Assembly (NCBI GenBank): GCA_905221605.1
Contig: CAJNDS010001902.1
Location: 174,501 to 238,500, forward strand
Direction: 5' to 3'
From: Symbiodinium natans
Lineage: Eukaryota; Sar; Dinophyceae; Suessiales; Symbiodiniaceae
DNA: 64,000 bases
Shown here: piece by piece, positions 30,631-42,801 of the stretch
Layout of the letters: every line of letters starts with the position of its first letter
How positions within the stretch are numbered: the stretch's first letter is position 1
Made by a program: the position numbers and the translations under genes
The notes under the pieces: generated by a model
Told to the model about the DNA's origin: nothing
Databases searched by the model: none
What the model saw: the letters and a program-made list of their open reading frames with translations, nothing else

Positions 30631-30667
30631 GTAGTCTACTGCAGTACACTATACTGCAGTAGACTAC
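30631..30667. repeat. perfect 16-bp-arm hairpin
   Basis: GTAGTCTACTGCAGTA at 30631-30646 and its exact reverse complement at 30652-30667 are separated by 5 nt. The surrounding 29553-30780 has no recognised gene. Confidence 0.9.
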
Positions 30668-30780
30668 ACCAGGGACTTCATTAGCCCACGCGTGGGCTTC
30701 GTGAATGTCTGCACTTCTTTACTTTCATCGCATCTAAAGAGGCCCGCATCAACGACAGGACGTGCCAATCTAGACGATAC

Positions 30781-30912
30781 GGGGTTTAGGGTTTAGGGTT
30801 TAGGGTTTAGGGTTAGGGTTTAGGGTTTAGGGTTCAGGGTTCAGGGTTCAGGGTTTAGGGTTTAGGGTTTAGGGTTAGGGTTTAGGGTCTAGGGTCTAGG
30901 GTTTAGGGTTTA
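30781..30912 (+). repeat. TTTAGGG interstitial array
   Basis: About 18 units, mostly TTTAGGG with TTCAGGG, TCTAGGG and TTAGGG variants. Confidence 0.95.
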
Positions 30913-31005
30913 GATCCTGTTGTTGTCAAAGCAGGATCTGGCAACATGCAGTGCTTGCCAACCACCAGGCCAAAGCAGGTGCAAAGTCGACCCCCTCAGC
31001 GTTGA
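30913..31005 (+). other. exon-like fragment following telomere-type array
   Basis: The first codon after the repeat opens a 30-codon frame, DPVVVKAGSGNMQCLPTTRP then KQVQSRPPQR and TGA. Family unknown. From 31010 to 32925 I see no gene. 31190-31310 holds a short GGGGTCCC/GGTACC segment related to 1944-2045. Confidence 0.25.
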
Positions 31006-32925
31006 CACTGCAAGCTGCTGGCACAGGATAGGAACCCTAGACCAACCCCAAACCGTAAGGGCTTCTCGGGTTAAGGTTTTAGAAGCTTAGACCGCAAAGC
31101 CAGCCTGAACGGAACTTTGGCCTCCCGACAAGCGTAGGATCGGACAGCTGGTGCAAGGCCAGCGCCCGTAGAGGAAGTGGGAGGAAATGGTTTGCTAATC
31201 TTCGGGGTCCCTCTTTCTGGGTTCTTTTCTTTGTATACAGGGCCTTTATCTCGAAGGTACCCAGAAAGTGCCCATAAGGGCCCCGAATTTTGAGAATCCC
31301 CCAATAGGCCTGGACGACTTTCCCGAGAGTTATACGTTTGGCGGGTTTAAACCAGTGCGTCGTGACGTTTGGCGTGTGGGCAACCACATAAAATGCACTG
31401 TATCCTTACTCGTGGCGCAGAGGCCAGGAAGATAAGCTCTCCCAGCCATATAGATCGGTAGAACGGGTATTTAGAAGTAGTCTACGGCATAATTCTCCTG
31501 TGGGATGATGTGGGCATGTAAAAGATGATGATGATGATGCTGCCGTTTTATTTAGGCTCCTGCAGCACACGCCTTCAATCGAGCGCCTCGAACAGAAAGA
31601 GAAAGTAGGCCACCTGCCCCCATCAGCTGAAGCTCGCGGTCCTCATCGGGGGCTCGGGAAGGCAGGGGAGCCCAGGGAGCCCAGGGAGAAGGGCGCAGCT
31701 CCTATCCTCATGGAGAGGACGGGAAGGAAACCAAAATGCCAAACCGTGGTGTGGGGCAAGGTGTGGTGCTTACAGTGCCGAAGGCAACGGGCTGCATATG
31801 GGAAGAAGTGCACGTTCACACTTGACTCTGGGACATGGTAAAAGTTTTACAGGTACAGCGTCCATTCTTCCTGCGCGAGTGAAGGTGGATGTCTTGTCTT
31901 ATGTGTTGTGGCAGCCAAAGTGTCATCGAGCACAGACATCCAAGGGTGCAGTCTCGAGCTCATCGCCCAAGCTCCCTGCCCAGCCTGCAATCGCGCGACG
32001 TGTCCTTCCAGCTTCGTTCCGTGGTCGCAAACGAGACTTCGTTCGCACCTTGGACTGAGTGGCACAAGCAGTGACAAGAGAATTTGCTTGGATCGACGTG
32101 CTTCAAAGGCCAGGATGGCTAGAACTCAGGAGGCCCATTCCACACGTCCGCAGGAGGCAGTAGGCTTTGCAGATGCTGACTTGGCGCCGCAGCAGCTGTG
32201 AGAAACTTACGCAACATGCTACTTGCAGATGCTTGCATTTGCGGACTTTTACAGGAGCGGACGTAGGCTCCAAAATGAACAGAGAGCTTTCAAGCATCAT
32301 GTCAACCTTGGCACGGTTGCTTTCCCCTGTCCTCGCCCGCGGGGTACCTCGAAGCCATGCGAAGACAAGGGTTGCGCGAAGGGAAAGGCGATTGCACGAG
32401 CCCATTCAGAAGGGGGGCGAGGTTCCACGGACATCCGCGAAACGCAAAAAGCTGTCCTCGCAAACTAATGACTGCCTGCTCCCACGAAGATTTGGAAGTC
32501 CCACGAAGTACCATGACGCTGTGCAAAGGAAAAGAATGCGAAGGGAAAGCGGTTGCACGCACCTCTTGCGAAGGTGTTCCTCGAATTCCACGAATATCCA
32601 GGTTTTGATAGGGAGGAGAAAAGAGTGCAGATAGTGCATACAAGCCCGCAGTGAGTGCACCAGCAAGGTGAGAACCATCTGTCAACCGAAGCTGTCGTCT
32701 GGCAGCCAACGCAGCACTAAGACGTGGTCGCCAGCTGCAAAGCCCCTGCCGTGAAACGCTGCAAGTGGCATCAGCTTAGGTGTCAGGTGGGCTCGGCATA
32801 CCATGGAATCCAAGTCATCAGCGCACATGGGCCTTGGTTTCTGGTCCTATCTCTGCTGCATGGAACTGTGGAGGATGCATCTGCTCCACACCAGCCATCC
32901 TGATGCAGCTTATGCTCAAGGGACT

Positions 32926-33480
32926 CAAGGGACCAAGTGAACGCCTGGAGCATCTGTGAATGAGAGCACTTCATTCATTACTCCAAGATGCCTTGCTTGT
33001 GGCACCCGAACATCACGAACCCGGCTCTCAGCCAGCCGCGACATCCTCTCGCTGCCGCACACGGTGCACGTGGTGCTGCACACCTGGTCAAGCTATCGAT
33101 AAGTTGACGTTCAACTTTCGTGGGCATGGCACTTGACGCCATGCCCAGCATGCAGCATGTCTTGGCGTGGCATTGGTTTAGGCGTTGCATGGCGGCAAGA
33201 ACGTGTTGCAATCTCCTGACATGGTAGACACACTACAGACTGTCCTCGCGGCCGCGCCTGCAGACCCGTCGAATCAACAGCTGAGTGCTGCTGCTGACCG
33301 AGCAAGACCAGGTTTTCTGTTGGGCTAGCTTGCTGCCCCGCCTCCGTGAACGCGCCGCAAGGCCAACACTACAGGAGAGTTTAACAATGATCTCGACACG
33401 GCTGTATTTTGGGGGGCCTGCATGTCGCTTGAAGTAAACAGTGGGGCGGTGAAGGAGCCAAAGCTGCGACTTCAGGGCGC
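32926..33480 (+). repeat. segmental duplication, copy 3 (diverged, truncated)
   Basis: Shares CTCCAAGATGCCTTGCTTG, the GCGGCCGCGCCTGCAGA block and the CTGAGTGCTGCTGCTGACC block with the copies at 25781 and 27578, with small indels. Confidence 0.8.
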
Positions 33481-34247
33481 CCCATTGTCCCATACAATCT
33501 GCTGCTCATGATCCGACAAGCGCGGAGTCGATTTCTGCTTGGGAACCGTCCACAACTATTCATTCACTGCTTCTATGATACATGTCAGCAATACCAAACT
33601 CCCGGCTGCTGGCAAGAAGTCACGATGGCAGCAGGCCCTCTTTTTTCGCAGATGACCTCTGAAATTGTGTCCCGCCAAAACGTTGGCGATGCCGAAACCT
33701 TGAAACCTTATCCTTCTAAGGTCACCTGAGGTCCCAGCTAGCAGCAGCAGGGCCCTGTTTCGAACAGGGCTCTCTGACACGCCACAATGCAGCCAGGATC
33801 GGGAGTCGGCATGCGAACACGTCCGATGGGCACCATGTGCACTGTCTCACCCGGGGCCCTTCTGGATGGACGGTTGAAGATAATCAGCGTGTGTTGTTCT
33901 GAGGTCGAACCTTGGAGAAGAGTTGTTGAGTTGAACGTTGAGAAGCCATGGCACCTCGAAGCATCCGAAGCAACTGCCCTGGTGCTACGGCGCCTTCACA
34001 AATTCAGGCGCCGAAAATCGGGACGCGACTCGCCGTGGCACTTCTGTGCGAATGAATGTGCTATTGTGTTAGGAAAACTAGTCTCACTTTTGGGGGGGGG
34101 GGGGGTCCTCTTTTCGAGGGTTCTGTCATAGAACTTATGCAGCGGCCCTAGCGGAGAACAACCCCCACACTCAGCAGGCAGAACACGTCGAGTGCAAAGC
34201 GCCTCTGACTGTGAATGAAGCCGACTTTGAATCGACTCTAGGGTTTA

Positions 34248-34341
34248 GGGCTAAGAGGGTTTAGGGTTTAGGGTTTAGGGTTTAGGGTTTAGGGTTTAGG
34301 GTTTAGGGTTTAGGGTTTAGGGTTTAGGGCTAAGAGGGTTT
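34248..34341 (+). repeat. TTTAGGG tract flanked by a 15-bp direct repeat
   Basis: GGGCTAAGAGGGTTT occurs at 34248-34262 and again at 34327-34341, bracketing about nine perfect TTTAGGG units. Next to it a plus frame reads FGLRVDILDATTSSPELRHA (34341-34428), another exon-like fragment. Confidence 0.85.
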
Positions 34342-34427
34342 TCGGGCTCAGGGTTGACATCCTGGACGCAACGACGAGCAGCCCTGAGCTGAGACATGCG
34401 CACAAGCCAGCCCCGTGCTTAGGATGG

Positions 34428-34655
34428 GGGGGGGAGCAGAAAATGTAGATTACACTTTTCACTCCCCCAGCGATACGAATGTGTCAGTTGTAGGATCCCA
34501 CGTCTGGGTCCACGTTTTGCAGCTACCTCGTGCAGGGCAAGCCACGCATACCCCGGCTTATTTCCACTGGACACGGACACTGGCAATTGTAGGAAAACAT
34601 GTCCTGCAATTATGCACCCCCCACCACTCCTACATTTATTAAGCGCGGGGGGGTC
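34428..34655. repeat. MITE-like segment with G-run flanks
   Basis: AAATGTAG near 34441 and CTACATTT near 34629 are inverted. Runs of 7-9 G lie just outside both. There is no coding capacity inside. Confidence 0.3.
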
Positions 34656-35171
34656 ACAAGCCAACCGTGCACTTGCACTGCAGTGAAGGAGGATGGCTTG
34701 GCATGCGGTGTCTAGCTCACTCCCGAAACTGTCCCCGACGACACCTCTGCTCATGCTGAAGATGTATTTTGCGAGATCTTCTGGAGTGCGGGCAAGGGAT
34801 CTGGCACAGCCTGAAGCAAGTTGGAGCTACTCCTCCCGGCATCTCGCTTCTACGGGGCCTGGTCATGAAACATCGCAGCAAGCGCTTTGAGAAGAAGAGA
34901 ACGATGCTCGACGGGGAGGAGATGAGGGCAGGGCACACCAAACCTCGTGAAGCCGGCAAGGAAACGACCCGGCCTGAAGCACGCTCCGCGTGATGCGGCT
35001 GGCTGACCTCAAACATGGCCCTCGGCTCTCTGCCTCCTGTACGACCTGCTCTTCAGAACTTCCAAAAAATCCTCAGAATATTGAAAGGGGGTCCAGCTTC
35101 CTTTTTCTCACAGACACATCCAAAGCTCAGACTGCACTCGCGTAGCCTTGAGTGTTGGCCTTCTGCGGGTT

Positions 35172-35202
35172 AGTTGCCGCTTTAGGGTTTAGGGTAGTTG
35201 CC
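35172..35202 (+). repeat. short TTTAGGG insertion with 9-bp direct repeat
   Basis: TAGTTGCCG occurs at 35172 and again about 23 bp later, flanking C(TTTAGGG)2. The frame to its right (VAGLVPKKGIRLPVSRCGHA, to 35262) looks exon-like. From 35265 to 37046 I see nothing recognisable. Confidence 0.7.
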
Positions 35203-37046
35203 GGCCTGGTGCCGAAAAAGGGCATCCGACTTCCTGTCAGCCGCTGCGGCCATGCGCCATGAGCCAGCCTACTGGTGGCTGTCATGACACAGCCACACCA
35301 AGTCTGGAAAGTGTAAGGAAGCACACAAGGAGATGGATTGCACAGCTCTTCGACAGCTTGAACGACTTCATCAAACCATGCCGGCACACTCCCACGGCCC
35401 TCTGAGAACCCTTAGGGCCTTGGGCCTCAAGGGGCTCTTCTCAGGCGAGTCAAGGCCACAGAGGTCTCATGACCTCACGGCTCATGGCCCAGTCCGTAGA
35501 ATTCCCCAAGTTCGTTTTCCTTACTTCAGGAATTAGGAAGACAAGACAATCGCTCTTGGCATGTGCACTCAGCGTGACGCTACAGTCGAGCAAACGAAGA
35601 TTCAGCACAGTGCTCCATGTCCTTCTCCGCACTATGCTTGCTCACAGTCACCAAGCGACCAGACTTGCATGCTGTGGGACAACAGTGCTTGATACGGATG
35701 TCTGCTCGAAGACGCGAACCTGCCGACGGAAGGACAACTCCTGTAGCTGCTCGGAATTTCGCAGTTTCAGATCCAACCCACGCATGTCATCGTTTCCAGC
35801 TGCCAAATCAGCGTGAGAGCTCGTGTTTCTGGCAGCACCTGCACGTCTTTGTAATTGGTTGACCTTCGTGCTTCACATGCGTGGCTTGATGTCTTGGGGT
35901 CACTGCTTGATAGTCAGTTGAGCACAGTGACACCTGCACATGAGAAAAAGATTTAAACTACCATGACTTGAGACGGCGCTTGTCTCTAACAGGTATCTTC
36001 CAGAATCAGGGTCCCACCTTTCTTACCCCTCGACATATGCAAAAATGACCCTCAACAAGGTCCTAAAAAAGCGGGGGTCGGGAGTTTTTTCGGCCGTCTG
36101 CCATCCTAGGACCTTACAGCAACAGCTTAGCTGCTACGAACTGAAACTCTGCGAACACATGCCCGGAAACCGGCAAGTAGAAGAGACCGAGTAAGAGCAC
36201 CGATGCAGCTTTCATTCGAAGCATTCGTGGGCCTTTCGCGCATCAGTGCCATCTCTGCTGCGCACCCTTGATTCCGCACTTTCCAGACAGCCGAGGACGA
36301 ACGTCCTAGCTCTGACGAGGTTGGCCTTTGAGCTTTACTTCAGCAGAGGCCTCTCCGTAGCTGACGTCTCCTATGATTGGGACAGTTTTCGCTCGGCCTT
36401 CGAGTGCCACTTCCGAAAGGAGGGACGGAGACGACATTCGAAACCTGGGCGTGTGCCCGAAGGCTACACTTGCCTACAGGGATTTCGGACTGAGTGACAT
36501 CTGAAGACCAATCTCATAGATCAGATGGGACCAGTGTCCGGCGCATCGTAGTGTGGTACCTATGCATATCTCCACAACCGAGCCCCCCGTTCAAAGTATT
36601 CTTTCAAACATGGCTCCTGCTGGTCGGCTGCTTGCGCAGCATGCTGTGAACTTTAAAGAGCTCCCAGGCGCTTGAAATTTCATGCGTGAGCTGGCGAGGG
36701 CACTGTGCTTGGGGCTTAGGGCTTCTTGGTAGGGCTTCTCCACGAAAAGGCAGGATGGGAGTTCTAGAGCCACCACTACTTCTGGGGCCCCTGAAGTCCT
36801 AAGCTGAAAAAGAATATCCTGGAGCAGAGACCAGGCAAGGGCCCGTAATTTAAGTAAACGTCCTGTAGATGTGCAACCGCGGTCCCAGAAAAGTCGCGTC
36901 GCCCCGGACGTGGGTCTCCCGACTTCCGTGTCCATGGGTCTAGGATTCTCGGAGGCTCCGTGGGCTGCGGGTTTGGGTTGGCCAAGACCTTTCGTCCCTT
37001 GTTACCTTGTTCGTGCGCGACATCCATCGGTCGCTTGGGTGCACCG

Positions 37047-38030
37047 AGCAGCAACCAGAGGAAACTTGAGGCTCCGCTGAAACTACTCCCATTGGAAGAA
37101 TGCACTCGCGAGCAGCGCATGCGGAGCGGAGGAAGGATGCATCCACATCTAGCTGCTAGCATCTAGCTGCTCGGAGGCATTAAGTTCCCAATGTCACTGA
37201 GCTGCCGTTTCAGCGTGCTCATGCTTGCTCATGCAGTTCCTGACCGCGTGGTGTCTGGAAATGCAGAGAAGGCTTCGGGCACTTTGGCTGGCAGTCACAG
37301 AGCTCATTTGCTGAAGACATCGTGCGAGGGGCTGATCTGCAATCTCCAGACCACGGAGCCAGTCATTCATGCAACTGCCAGAACACCGAAAGGAGAGTGC
37401 TCCCGCAGGACTGCTGAGATGCAAACGCTGAAGCTTCATGGAATGACTTACCTCAGAGAAACGCATTTGCCATCTCTGTTGCGACATTCGTCCTTCAGGA
37501 ATGCTCCATAGGCTGTTCAGTGGGTCCTCTTGCTTTCAGCATCACAATTGAGACAGTTCCTTGGGATCGTGCATTGGAAGCTCCTGCCAGGCATGCACAG
37601 ACAGCAGCGAGCAGAGCCCCTGCGGCCAAGGGCAGAAAAGCTCAAGAGAAAGCGGAGCACTGCCAAGGATGTGAGCCTGTGCTGCTAGGCTGACTTCAAC
37701 CTGCCAAGCGGATGTTGTGAGGTCCTGCGAAGCTGGACGTACGGAGATCCAGGACCGGGAAGGCTGCTCGACAGTGGCACAACTGCAATCGGATCAGCTT
37801 AGTATATTTCATGGGGCCTGGGCAGACTGCCTGACTGCGGTCTCAGTGCCAAAGAGCGTGGTATCTGCACATCTCACTGACACCCTGGAGCGGCCAACGG
37901 CACAGGAGCGCCCGCCGGCTCTAGACCGCCCCTACACGCAGCAGCGGCAAAAGCCCGAGCGTGCTAACCTCACACAAGGAAAAGCGGCCTTGCCTGTATC
38001 GGGCTCTTGAGAACATGTGAGCTGCCGGTA
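37047..38030 (+). repeat. ~1-kb direct duplication, copy 1
   Basis: Shares long near-identical blocks with 38345-39330, notably 37150-37440 against 38455-38750 (about 97% by eye). It includes the motif CTAGCTGCTAGCATCTAGCTG. No conserved coding frame convincing enough to call. Confidence 0.8.
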
Positions 38031-38344
38031 GATGTCTGGCCATGCCCAGGATTCTGCCGGTGAACCCACTCGCATCAAGAAAGCTGGCACCGGTTCATGT
38101 TTTGTGCATTTAAGCCCCTTGGGAACAACATTCTACGCACATCGCAGTGCTCTTCTCGCTGCCGAAACAAGACGCAACATCTCACCCTACACATAGCTCC
38201 GCGAGCGCAGTGACGTCACATGGCCAGTATAGCTGGCAGCGCTCGCAAGCCCATGTGATGTCTCAAAACATCAGCCTCCGTTCTAGTCAAGTCAGCCCAG
38301 CACTTGCTAGTCTTCCGGCCAAAATCGTAAACTTCAATGACGCC

Positions 38345-39330
38345 TGAGCAGCAGCAACCGAGAAGCTTTAGGCTCCGCTTGAAACTACTCACACTGGCAG
38401 GAAGTGCTTGCGGAACGCATGCTGAGCGAGTGCGTCCGATGCATCCACAGCTAGCTGCTAGCATCTAGCTGCTCGGAGGCACTACGTCCACAATGTCACT
38501 GAGCCGCCGTTTCAGCGTGCTCATGCTTGCTCATGCAGTTCCTGACCGCGTGGTGCCTGGAAATGCAGAGAAGGCTTCGGGCACTTTGGCTGACAGTCAG
38601 AGAGCTCATTTGCTGAAGACATCGTGCGAGGGGCTGATCTGCAATCTCCAGACCACGGAGCCAGTCATTCATGCAACTGCCAGAACACCGAAAGGAGAGT
38701 GCTCCCGCAGGACTGCTGAGATGCAAACTCTGAACCTTCATGGAATGACTTAGCAGGGACGAGGTCTTCAAAACAGAGTCTTTACAAAGACCTTGACATG
38801 GTGGCGCAATTGCAGGCTGGAAGAATCAGAGCTTGCTTGCTAGGGCCTCAGAGAAACGCCTTTGCCATCTCTGTTGCGACATTCGTCCTTCAGGAATGCC
38901 GCACAGGGCAACAGTGAGAGGTCTGGAGCCCACCACCCCTGCGGCCAAGGGCAAAAGAGCTCAAGAGAAAGCAGAGCACCGCCAAGGATGCGAGCCCGTG
39001 CTGCTAGGCTGACTTCAACCTGCAAAGCACATGCGGTGAGCTCCTGCGAAGCTGGACATGCGGAGATCCAGGACCGGGAATGCTACCCGACAGTGGCACA
39101 ACTGCAACCGGATTAACTTAGCACATTTCTTGGGCCTGAGCAGACCGCAGTACTGCAATCCCAGTGCCGAAGAGTGTGGTATCTGCACATCTCACTGACG
39201 CCCTGGAGCAGCCAACGGCGCCGCTGCCTTTATCCTGGCTCTACTCTTAGCAGCCTATGCCCGCGCATGCTAATTCACACCATAAGCGGCATGCCTGTAC
39301 CAGCTTCAGGACACGTGAGCTGCGCACATC
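38345..39330 (+). repeat. ~1-kb direct duplication, copy 2
   Basis: Partner of copy 1, with about 100 bp inserted near 38752-38850 where copy 1 continues directly. From 39331 to 40890 I see no recognisable feature. Confidence 0.8.
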
Positions 39331-40889
39331 CTTTTTATCCTTGTGTGCACGCAGGCCAGCTTGGCTTCTGCCTGCGAGCCCATTCCCTGAATCCAAGCTA
39401 CTCGTGGGGAGACACTTGGCGCTGCCCTCTTGCGGATCGTTCATCAGCACGAACCTAGCAGGGCTTCACGCATACGACCAAAAAGGACAGAGCCTTGTTG
39501 GGCAGACGTTTTCTGTGTGGCTTCATCCCGTTTCCGAGTGCAGAGCTATTTCGTCTGCCTCTCCTCTCCGCGTCCATGGTACAAACATTCTAGAGGCTGT
39601 GCCGTAGACGGCCCATGCAAGCGTGCTTGCATGGTCTGCCAGGCTCACGTTCACGAGCCTGAGGCAAGAGTTTCAGTGCACATATGCATTCGCAAAGTTC
39701 CGGACGTTTGCCACCGATAACCACTGCTGCAGCGCTCTCACAAGAGACGTGTGCATGTCCAACGGGGTCCCCTCGCAAGAAACAGCCAAATGCCCGTCAT
39801 GCGGCAGCTTGTTGTGACGAATCCTGACAGCACCTTGCGGTGCCTGCGATGCAGTGCAGACAAGAAGCAGGGGCAGAAAGGCAATGGAAAGCAAGAGACA
39901 GCTACAGTGGCAGGTGTGATTTCAGCAACGTTAACATGTAGAAGAGCCGGACGCAACATTGTCAAGGCTTGCATGCAGGCTGGATGTTGTCGGATCTTTT
40001 GGGGGCTTGAGGGACTCCGCTTCTCCTCCCATGCTTCGGTTGACACTCGTTCCTGTTGAAACCTGACACGTGTCTGGGATTGAGCGACGGAAGCTCACAA
40101 GCTGCAAGCGCCAACAAAAAAATTGGCGGCCAGAAGCGCAGAGGAGACCTTCCTGATGTCATGGCAGGCCCACGCGAAGCAGAGAACATGGCACTCCCGA
40201 GCTGGGAAAGGCCGCACTATGAGGGCTTCCAGGTCTGCATGTCACTAAGCTGCGTTGTGAACAACACTTGGACCCGACCGGCCAAGGGTTCCAGCAGAGT
40301 TGATATCGCAGAGATCGAAGGCTCTGAGATTTGAGTCGTGTAGCCGCTGTAGCCATACAAACCTGTCAGGGAGGCTACCGAAGCGTCCAGCGACTCGCTC
40401 AAAAGTGCGTGCTGGCCCTCCTGGAAACCTCTTTCATCCCAGCACTTGCACAAACCCGGGCTCCCTCCAAAAGGGACTTCCTGTGACCCCTAGCCACGGG
40501 AAGGAAATCTGAGAACCCCCAGATCGGTTTCTCGTCTAAGAATGGCCCACCTATGCTGTGAACCAAGCTGATGTAAGAGATCCTGAGAAGCTGTCGGCTG
40601 GCTCGTGCCACAGTACATTGGCATCTGGGGGCTTCCGGAATTAGGGGTACCTTAGTGGGGTCCTTACTACAAGGGAACTCTAGGGGTTCGCGAATTGTCG
40701 TAAACCCCGATACTAGTCTGTTAGTCGATCATGCAGCAACCCTTGAAAGAAAGGCAACTCTCTTTGAACACATGGCACCTTCGAGGGACTTAGCTAGAGA
40801 GGGAGTTGGGACATGAGACATACGCAGTCAAAGCACAACGCGGTCTGACCGGTGGAAAAGGTAGAGCATGAGCTGCTCAAGTCTGCTTA

Positions 40890-41950
40890 GCTGACGTTCA
40901 CTTGGCACCTTAGATTGTCGCGTGGAGTAGCTCCGTGAGATTGAGCACGGCACTCCAGTCTCACACAGCTCTGTTCAGGGGCATGCCGACCATGTTGTGA
41001 GGTTGCAGCTTCAATCAAGTTAATGAACTGAAATCTTGAGGAGGGCCTGCCAGCTGTGTGCAGCACAAGAAAAGGGCGTACCTCTCTTTCATGTGAGGCA
41101 TCAGAACTACGCCTCACAACAGAATGCGGCATCCTGATGTGAGGTGTCCCTCATCCTGGTAGGAAGACGACCCTCGCCAACCCGTCCCTCGCTAACGAAG
41201 CAACGGCTGATTCCAAGTGTCAGCGGCTAAAGAGCAGAACGCAGCATCGGCCTTTGAAGAAAGCAAGACCTCGAGTCTGCTGCTTTGCAAGTTGCACGTT
41301 TCTGCAGCACGAGGAATGGCCGTACCGCTGTAGCTCGGAGCGCGATGACGCGAGCCCCAATTCTCAAAAGGCAGAGTCCTGATGTGAGGCGTCACACATC
41401 CTGGTACTAGGTGGGTGCCCTAAGTCACACAATCCTGTCGAAAGTCAGCCCATCTTGAATGGCAAGGCCGAACGCGGCATTGGCTATGAAAGGCTGCACG
41501 CGTGAACCAGCAACCTTACAACATTGCAAGCTGCCCGCCTCTGCAGGGCAAGGAATGGGAACAGGCGCGTCTCCGTTTTCAGCTTTGGAAAGATGTCACG
41601 AGGCCCATGTACAGAAGGTGGCATCCTGGTTTGAGGCATCACTCATCCTAGCCCAGCAAGCCATCCGGCACTAGACAGGGAATTGAAACTGTCCGAAGGC
41701 CAGGGTTGACTCCACTTGGCGGCGGCTGCACAGCAAAACGCGGCATCGGCTTTCGAAGACCCTAAACCCTAAACCCTGAACCCTAAACCCCTAAACCCTA
41801 AACCCTAAACCCACGAGCTGATGCCTTTGCAAGCTGCCCGCATCTGCAGCACAAGGAAGGGCAGCACCTTCAACTTCCAGCTCGGAGCAGGCGACCTCCG
41901 CACAGAAAGCAGCGTCCTGGCTTGAGGCACTAGAGGCGCCTGAGTTCAAG
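40890..41950 (+). repeat. ~250-bp repeat array, left of the retroelements
   Basis: Four degenerate units share GAACGCGGCAT.GGC, TTTGCAAGCTGCCCGC.TCTGCAG and GCATCCTGGTTTGAGGC. The unit at about 41700-41940 carries a CCCTAAA tract (41758-41812) at the position where other units have GAAGAAAGCAAGACC. The same family resumes at 61925, right of the retroelements. Confidence 0.75.
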
Positions 41951-42420
41951 TAAACCTGTCGCTCCTGAAAGACACATCACACGACAGACGGCGCATCAAG
42001 GAGAGCTTTGCAAGAAGTGGATGCTATTCTTGAAACAAGAAGCAAAACTGCAAGATTCAATACGGTTCATGTGCATCAGCAGCCAGATGCAGCGGACAGT
42101 GCTTGCATAAAACGAATGTGGACACCAGCTAAATGCAGCATGAGCCTGCACAGAAAGTGTGGCTTTCGCGGCCTATCCTGCGGAATGATACCCGAATCCC
42201 CTTCGGTCATGTTCACCTTCTGGCTCAGCGATGTTTGAGTGAAAACTTTGACTGTTAGAAATTCTGTCACTGGATAGAGTGAGGCGAAATTCATGAAGAG
42301 CAACTGTTTCTGAAGTTTCTTGCTCATTGGCTGGCGGTCGAAACCGCTCGGGCGTACTGAACCTCGGCGTAGACTACTTTCTCCGTCGTGGACTTCTTCA
42401 TGAAGCTTCAACAGTAATAC

Positions 42421-42801
42421 CGTGAAAAACCGAAGGTCCCTCTGGTACCTTTTCCCTTGAAAGCACGAACCCTGACCTCTCACACAAGTTCGGACAACTC
42501 TCTCTTTTTCACAGTCAGAGCCACTTGAGCCTTGAGCCAAAAGTCACGAAGTGCACAAACTAAACGAATTCTATCTTGTGAGCTTAAACTCAGCTTCAGA
42601 ACGAAGTTCCTACACACTGCACACTCACTTTAAATAGCGTATTGGGCAAAAACACACTCGTATGATTTCCTTGGAAATCAACGAGGCATAAACCATCGAG
42701 GATGGGATCACACGGATTCCCAATCACTCCGAAGCAAAACAAACCTATACAAGCTGATCCAAAACATGACAAAAACATCACTGATCAGCCACAATCTTCC
42801 A
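42421..42801 (-). repeat. LTR type B at the 3' end of E1
   Basis: About 381 bp. It is the near-identical inverted partner of 52650-53000, with two small extra segments. It contains CTATTTAAAG (a TATA-like site) and GACTTTTGGCTCAAG at 42531-42545, and ends TTTTCACG. The outer flank 42415-42420 read on the minus strand is GTATTA. Confidence 0.9.

Noticed and set aside
32340-32600. Repeated Cys/Lys-rich peptide (KGC.KGKAIAR)
   Set aside because: Two diverged copies of an ~170-bp repeat in different frames; no domain and other frames are open.
42076-42540. 154-codon minus-strand frame beginning at the leader-like motif
   Set aside because: TTG start, lies in LTR and flanking DNA, composition unremarkable.
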